Source: Methyloprofundus sp. (GTDB lineage Bacteria; Pseudomonadota; Gammaproteobacteria; Methylococcales; Methylomonadaceae). Taken from it: DNA of 9,370 nucleotides. The stretch lies in assembly GCA_013138555.1 (NCBI GenBank), contig WTCN01000103.1, positions 1 to 9,370 of the forward strand. The letters run 5' to 3'. Below, one piece after another: positions 6,669 to 9,370 of the stretch (positions within the stretch are counted from its first letter, which is position 1; every line of letters begins with the position of its first letter). Both the position numbers and the translations under genes were made by a program. The notes below the pieces were generated by a model. The model ran no database searches. It saw nothing but the letters and a program-made list of their open reading frames with translations, and had not been told where the DNA came from.

Positions 6669-7508
6669 ATGAATCGTCGTCAATTTACCCAGCTTGCGAT
6701 TGCCAGTGTCAGTCTTGCCCCGTTTGTGAGTGTGGCACAAGCGCTGGCAAGTTATGAGCAGCGCAAAACTCAGGCGCAAGCCGTTTCTATCAAGGCGCAT
6801 AAGGATTTTATGGCCGTTGATGGGATTAAAATGATGGGCAATGAAAAAATAGCAATGTTGCTATACCCGGGGTTTTATGCCGCTGATTTAGTGAACCCGC
6901 AATTTATTTTTAACACGATGATGGGAGCTAGTATTTATCTAGTCTCGCCTACGGAAGATTTAAGCCCCGTTGAAGCCAGTGGTATCTCGATTGTTCCCAC
7001 GCATACACGAAGTCAGTGCCCGGATGATCTGGATATTTTATTTATACCGGGGGGAGCCGCGGGTACTTTAAAAGCCATGCAAAATGAGCAGTTTATTGCC
7101 TTTATCAAAGCAAAAGCGGCAAAAGCAAAATATATCACCAGTGTTTGTACCGGGAGTTTGTTACTTGCCAAAGCGGGATTGCTAAAAGGTAAAAGCGCCA
7201 CTTCACATTGGTCTACTCTGGATATATTGGCAAAATTTGGCACGATAGCGGTTAAAAAACGCGTGGTCTGGGATGGCAATATCGTCACTGGGGGCGGTGT
7301 AACAGCAGGTATTGATTTTGGCCTAGAGATTCTGGCGGCTTTACGCGGTAAGCAATACGCCGAAGCCATTCAGTTACAAGCAGAATACGACCCGGCTCCT
7401 CCTTTTAATTCTGGCTCACCTGATAAAGCCAGTCCATTTATTCGGGATGTGGTGAGGGATATGTTTGCACCGTTAATTGTGGATATGGAGAATGATTTGA
7501 TAGGTTAG
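6669..7508 (+). CDS. Tat-exported DJ-1/PfpI family protein, isonitrile hydratase-like
   Basis: The 279-residue product matches Pseudomonas isonitrile hydratase (InhA, which converts isonitriles to N-formamides; about 228 residues) along its whole core: YITSVCTGSLLLAKAGLLKG with nucleophile C160 and T161, GGGVTAGIDFGLEI (208-221), and QLQAEYDPAPPFNSGSPDKA (235-254). D73 in LLYPGFYAADL sits where InhA has its catalytic Asp17. The extra N-terminus is a twin-arginine signal (NRRQFTQLA, hydrophobic stretch to about residue 25), so the enzyme probably acts in the periplasm, unlike the cytoplasmic InhA. AAGGAA (6658-6663) precedes the ATG, which lies 11 nt after the receptor stop, so the two are surely co-transcribed. 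DJ-1 relatives also include chaperones, deglycase/glyoxalase-like enzymes and regulator domains; none of the AraC-type DNA-binding part is present here. The family is certain; isonitrile as substrate is inferred from similarity. Confidence 0.9.
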   Translation: MNRRQFTQLAIASVSLAPFVSVAQALASYEQRKTQAQAVSIKAHKDFMAVDGIKMMGNEKIAMLLYPGFYAADLVNPQFIFNTMMGASIYLVSPTEDLSPVEASGISIVPTHTRSQCPDDLDILFIPGGAAGTLKAMQNEQFIAFIKAKAAKAKYITSVCTGSLLLAKAGLLKGKSATSHWSTLDILAKFGTIAVKKRVVWDGNIVTGGGVTAGIDFGLEILAALRGKQYAEAIQLQAEYDPAPPFNSGSPDKASPFIRDVVRDMFAPLIVDMENDLIG

Positions 7509-7549
7509 GGTTATGCTTCGTTCCCACGCTCTGAGCTTACTGCCAGTAA

Positions 7550-7578
7550 GTAGGTTGGGGTGAGCTTGCGAACCCCAA
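7550..7578 (+). repeat. 29-bp repeat unit, copy A
   Basis: The unit begins GTAGGTTGGGGTGAG and contains a hairpin: TTGGGGT (7555-7561), 10-nt loop, ACCCCAA (7572-7578). The reverse complement of copy B aligns to it without gaps, with about six differences in 29 positions, and the shared GTAGGTTGGG head is exact. Confidence 0.7.
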
Positions 7579-7605
7579 TAATCATAAGGTGGCGCAGTCT
7601 CAAAT

Positions 7606-7634
7606 GTTGGGTTTCGTACCTCAACCCAACCTAC
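7606..7634 (-). repeat. 29-bp repeat unit, copy B (inverted)
   Basis: Read on the minus strand it begins GTAGGTTGGGTTGAGG. Its hairpin is GTTGGGTT (7606-7613), 9-nt loop, AACCCAAC (7623-7630). It is inverted relative to copy A with 27 nt between, giving a head-to-head pair that could fold into one long cruciform. Confidence 0.7.
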
Positions 7635-7689
7635 AAAAAATACTTTCACAGCCTCAGAGCGTAGGTACGAGGGAATATAAAGGAATCTC

Positions 7690-7710
7690 AAATCGTTTTA
7701 CGATTTTTTT
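7690..7710 (+). terminator. Weak hairpin with T-run, possible terminator
   Basis: AAATCGT (7690-7696), loop TTT, ACGATTT (7700-7706), continuing into a total run of seven T. The shape is that of an intrinsic terminator after the receptor/DJ-1 operon, but the 7-bp stem has only two G-C pairs, so it would be inefficient. It could equally be chance in AT-rich DNA. Confidence 0.3.
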
Positions 7711-7720
7711 AAGCAGATAC
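7707..7720 (+). promoter_or_regulatory. Half-site resembling the FecI-type -35 block
   Basis: TTTTAAGCAGATAC matches 13 of 14 bases of the block upstream of the receptor gene (4140-4153), in the same orientation and just before the next gene. However, the CGTCTTAT partner is missing: the expected place (about 7737-7744) reads ATAAATAA and abuts the ATG. It is either a decayed promoter, a site for something else, or coincidence. Confidence 0.35.
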
Positions 7721-7744
7721 AACAATAATTTAAGGAATAAATAA

Positions 7745-8749
7745 ATGAAAATAAAGTCAAATTTAAAAACAGCACTTGCTTTAACTGGGCTTGTTTTAAG
7801 TGCTAATGTCTCGGCAGGTTCTGTGACAACGGGTGAATTTGTATTGGATTTTGATGAAGCAGGTCTATTGAACTTAGGTGCTCAGGTAAAGAATGTAAAC
7901 TGGTTTGATAGCGCTGCAAGTGCCACTAAAACACCGCAGGAGATGCGCGATACCCCGCCTGCTGATTCTGTACCTGATAGCTTTACCTTTAAAGTCTTTG
8001 CTGCATCAATACCTACGCCACCTGTGGGATTGGAGGAGCGTGCGCCACAAGTATCAACTTTTGAATATGAAGGAGACCCAACTAGCGGAACAGGCATGAT
8101 TGGCCTGGCAGGCTTCCATGTTATTTCAACGCTTGCAGGCGGTATGTCTATGGGTGATTATGGCCTAAGCTATGATGCTAGCCGTATAGGCAATGCAGCG
8201 GACAGTTCGGGGTGGTTTATCACTAATTATCATGCATTTCCTCTCAAGTCATTTGATTTGACTAATGTAGAAATAACGATCATTGATGATGAAAATTTTA
8301 GTATGGCGGGTGATGTGGTTATCGCTGATGACTTGGCGCTGATGTTAAGTGCCGAGGAAGGTACTGATGTAGGTGATTTTAGTTTTACTACAGTGGCGGA
8401 TGCTGACCCAGTTATTGATGGATCTATCGCAAATTATTCTTTTGCCACTGGAATTTTAAGTCTGCCGGTTGTGATGGCAAACAATACCACGTATTCGGCA
8501 AGTTTTCACTTTATGGTACTGGACGATGGCCGTCCTGCGCTGGAATTGAGAAGTGCCGAGCCTAGTTCTTTAAGTGCAGAAAAACACGCCATGTTTGATA
8601 TGAGCACAGGTGTTATAACGATGTCAGAAGTGGTGATGCTGGATAACGCTGATTCTTCGGGAGATAAAGTTAAAGCAACAATGAAACTGGAGCCTGGTTA
8701 CTTTCCATCGCGATTTATCTTAACAGCAATTGAGCCTATTGCTGAGTAG
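7745..8749 (+). CDS. Exported protein of unknown family, paralogue of the next gene
   Basis: I do not recognise this 334-residue family. It has a clear Sec signal peptide (MKIKSNLKTALALTGLVLSA, cut probably after A24) and a mature part of about 310 residues with no cysteine, many Asp/Glu, and alternating hydrophobic/polar stretches suggesting a beta-rich extracytoplasmic protein. No membrane anchor, lipobox or C-terminal sorting tail is visible. The mature start SVTTGEFVLDF and the phrase GTGMIGLAGFHVIS (about 116-129) recur in altered form in the protein encoded from 8929, so the two are paralogues. AAGGA (7732-7736) lies 8 nt before the ATG, fixing the start. It follows the DJ-1 gene by 236 nt filled with palindromic repeats, so co-expression with the receptor operon is possible but unproven. 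A surface or periplasmic binding protein is a guess. Confidence 0.8.
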   Translation: MKIKSNLKTALALTGLVLSANVSAGSVTTGEFVLDFDEAGLLNLGAQVKNVNWFDSAASATKTPQEMRDTPPADSVPDSFTFKVFAASIPTPPVGLEERAPQVSTFEYEGDPTSGTGMIGLAGFHVISTLAGGMSMGDYGLSYDASRIGNAADSSGWFITNYHAFPLKSFDLTNVEITIIDDENFSMAGDVVIADDLALMLSAEEGTDVGDFSFTTVADADPVIDGSIANYSFATGILSLPVVMANNTTYSASFHFMVLDDGRPALELRSAEPSSLSAEKHAMFDMSTGVITMSEVVMLDNADSSGDKVKATMKLEPGYFPSRFILTAIEPIAE

Positions 8750-8781
8750 TCGCGTATAAGGCTTAAATCTACAACTATTAA

Positions 8782-8838
8782 TGGAAGCGGGTGCTTCAGC
8801 CCCGCTGTCCCCATACGGGGCTGAAGCACCCGCTTCCA
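8782..8838. repeat. Perfect 23-bp inverted repeat (large hairpin)
   Basis: The left arm 8782-8804 (TGGAAGCGGGTGCTTC then AGCCCCG) and right arm 8816-8838 are perfect reverse complements around an 11-nt loop CTGTCCCCATA. The stem is GC-rich and very stable in either strand's RNA. There is no T-run after it on either side, so it is more like a dispersed palindromic repeat than a standard intrinsic terminator, though it may still attenuate transcription between the two secreted-protein genes. The rest of the 8750-8928 gap shows nothing definite. Confidence 0.85.
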
Positions 8839-8928
8839 GGTTGCCTAAATTATTTCGTGCATATTCCTCAGCACATCCTATGTTTTGGGTTTCTTTTATA
8901 CACAACCCTTATTGAAACGATAAAAACT

Positions 8929-9370
8929 ATGTTAAACCCAATCATAAAACAACATGCTATTGTATCGAAAGCCCTGTTAACTATTTGTGGCAGCTGGCTA
9001 ATGTGTCATTCAGTCAATGCACTCGAGGTGACCAGTGGGCAGTTTATTCAGACTGTTTATCCTGAAGCTTTAGAAGCCAGCAGTACTTTTAGCGTCAATG
9101 ATTTTTTTGATGATCAGGCCTTATCGGTCAGGCTAAGAAATGACCTTATTGATGATGTTATCCTCGGCCCTGCGCCACTGGATACCAATACCTTTGTCTA
9201 TACCTTGCATGGCCCGGATTTTGTAAGCGGACACCCGAATAGAAACCCGGGCATAAATTCATTTCCCAGCCAGTTTCAGTTTACTGCTGATAATGTATTG
9301 CAACAGGCGAGTAATGGCCGCCTAGGATTAGGCGGGGTTATGCGCTTTGATCTCCCGCCACGTTCTGATG
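8929..9370 (+). CDS. Exported protein of unknown family, paralogue of the preceding gene, cut by window end
   Basis: The frame opens at ATG 8929 and runs to the edge (147 codons) without a stop. A signal peptide is visible (basic N-region with K7 and K14, hydrophobic ALLTICGSWLMCHSVNA, cut probably after A31). The mature sequence begins LEVTSGQFIQTVYPEAL, parallel to SVTTGEFVLDFDEAGLL of the upstream product. Later SFPSQFQFTADN and NGRLGLGGVMRFDLPP parallel STFEYEGDP and GTGMIGLAGFHVIS. The spacing between these landmarks is similar, so this is a diverged tandem duplicate. The ribosome site is weak and the leader contains the large palindrome. No function can be assigned; the missing C-terminus could hold a sorting signal. 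Confidence 0.75.
   Translation, partial: MLNPIIKQHAIVSKALLTICGSWLMCHSVNALEVTSGQFIQTVYPEALEASSTFSVNDFFDDQALSVRLRNDLIDDVILGPAPLDTNTFVYTLHGPDFVSGHPNRNPGINSFPSQFQFTADNVLQQASNGRLGLGGVMRFDLPPRSD

Larger units (their letters stand above)
7526..7662. repeat. Compound palindromic repeat element between operon genes
   Basis: Three nested or adjacent symmetries fill the gap. The outer arms ACGCTCTGAG (7526-7535) and CTCAGAGCGT (7653-7662) pair perfectly. Inside, GTAGGTTGGG (7550-7559) pairs with CCCAACCTAC (7625-7634). Each inner arm also opens its own small hairpin (see the two units). The layout resembles dispersed non-coding palindromic repeats of gammaproteobacterial genomes (REP/MITE-like). No coding capacity is supported. 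It may lower expression of the downstream secreted proteins relative to the receptor, or act as an RNA stabiliser. Confidence 0.7.

Noticed and set aside
7013..7369. Minus-strand open frame inside the DJ-1 gene
   Set aside because: It is antisense to the catalytic core of a well-conserved enzyme; likely a by-product of codon bias.
2498..7508. Methanobactin (chalkophore) operon
   Set aside because: The sigma, anti-sigma and TonB receptor order is shared with such loci, but I found no MbnB/MbnC-type biosynthesis genes or precursor peptide; only the regulatory/uptake layout matches.
7550..7634. CRISPR array
   Set aside because: There are only two units, in opposite orientation and with internal hairpins; arrays need several direct repeats with regular spacers.
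7473..7691. Minus-strand open frame over the repeat element
   Set aside because: It is made almost entirely of the palindromic repeat and overlaps the DJ-1 stop; no ribosome site.
8720..8905. Minus-strand open frame at the end of the first secreted-protein gene
   Set aside because: It reads through the 23-bp palindrome and has no start context or recognisable product.

Overview
This looks like a chromosomal segment of a gammaproteobacterium with a moderately AT-rich genome. The truncated gene at the left edge is an EttA so close to the E. coli protein that both catalytic glutamates carry the E. coli numbers (E188, E470). A cytochrome P460-type c-heme protein sits beside it. Methylotrophic Gammaproteobacteria (Methylococcales) would fit a P460 gene plus a FecI/FecR receptor locus, but the genus is inference only.

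Layout. Positions 1-1603 (minus): ettA, missing about its last 20 codons. Positions 1650-2165 (minus): an exported cytochrome P460 family protein with one CxxCH. Positions 2166-2497: a 332-bp divergent intergenic region. From 2498 everything reads plus: a FecI-type ECF sigma factor (2498-3016), a FecR-type transmembrane anti-sigma/sensor (3104-4129), a transducing TonB-dependent receptor with an N-terminal STN domain (4198-6657), and a twin-arginine-exported DJ-1/PfpI protein closely resembling isonitrile hydratase (6669-7508). After a compound palindromic repeat come two exported, mutually related proteins of unknown family (7745-8749, and 8929 to the right edge), separated by a perfect 23-bp inverted repeat.

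How it works together. Sigma, FecR and receptor form a cell-surface signalling module: the loaded receptor touches the periplasmic end of FecR through its STN domain, FecR releases or activates the sigma factor, and the sigma factor switches on the uptake genes. The likely sigma target can be read directly. TTTTAA(A/G)TAGATACTT, exactly 14 nt, then CGTCTTAT occurs immediately upstream of both fecR and the receptor gene and was found nowhere else by eye. The sigma gene itself lacks the motif, so it probably answers to another signal. The receptor's best-supported start is a non-canonical ATA codon 9 nt after a GGAG; the next conventional start (GTG) would strip the signal peptide of its basic N-region. 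The exported isonitrile-hydratase-like enzyme lies 11 nt behind the receptor stop, so this operon may import and process an unusual metallophore, possibly an isocyanide. That is a hypothesis, not something the sequence proves.
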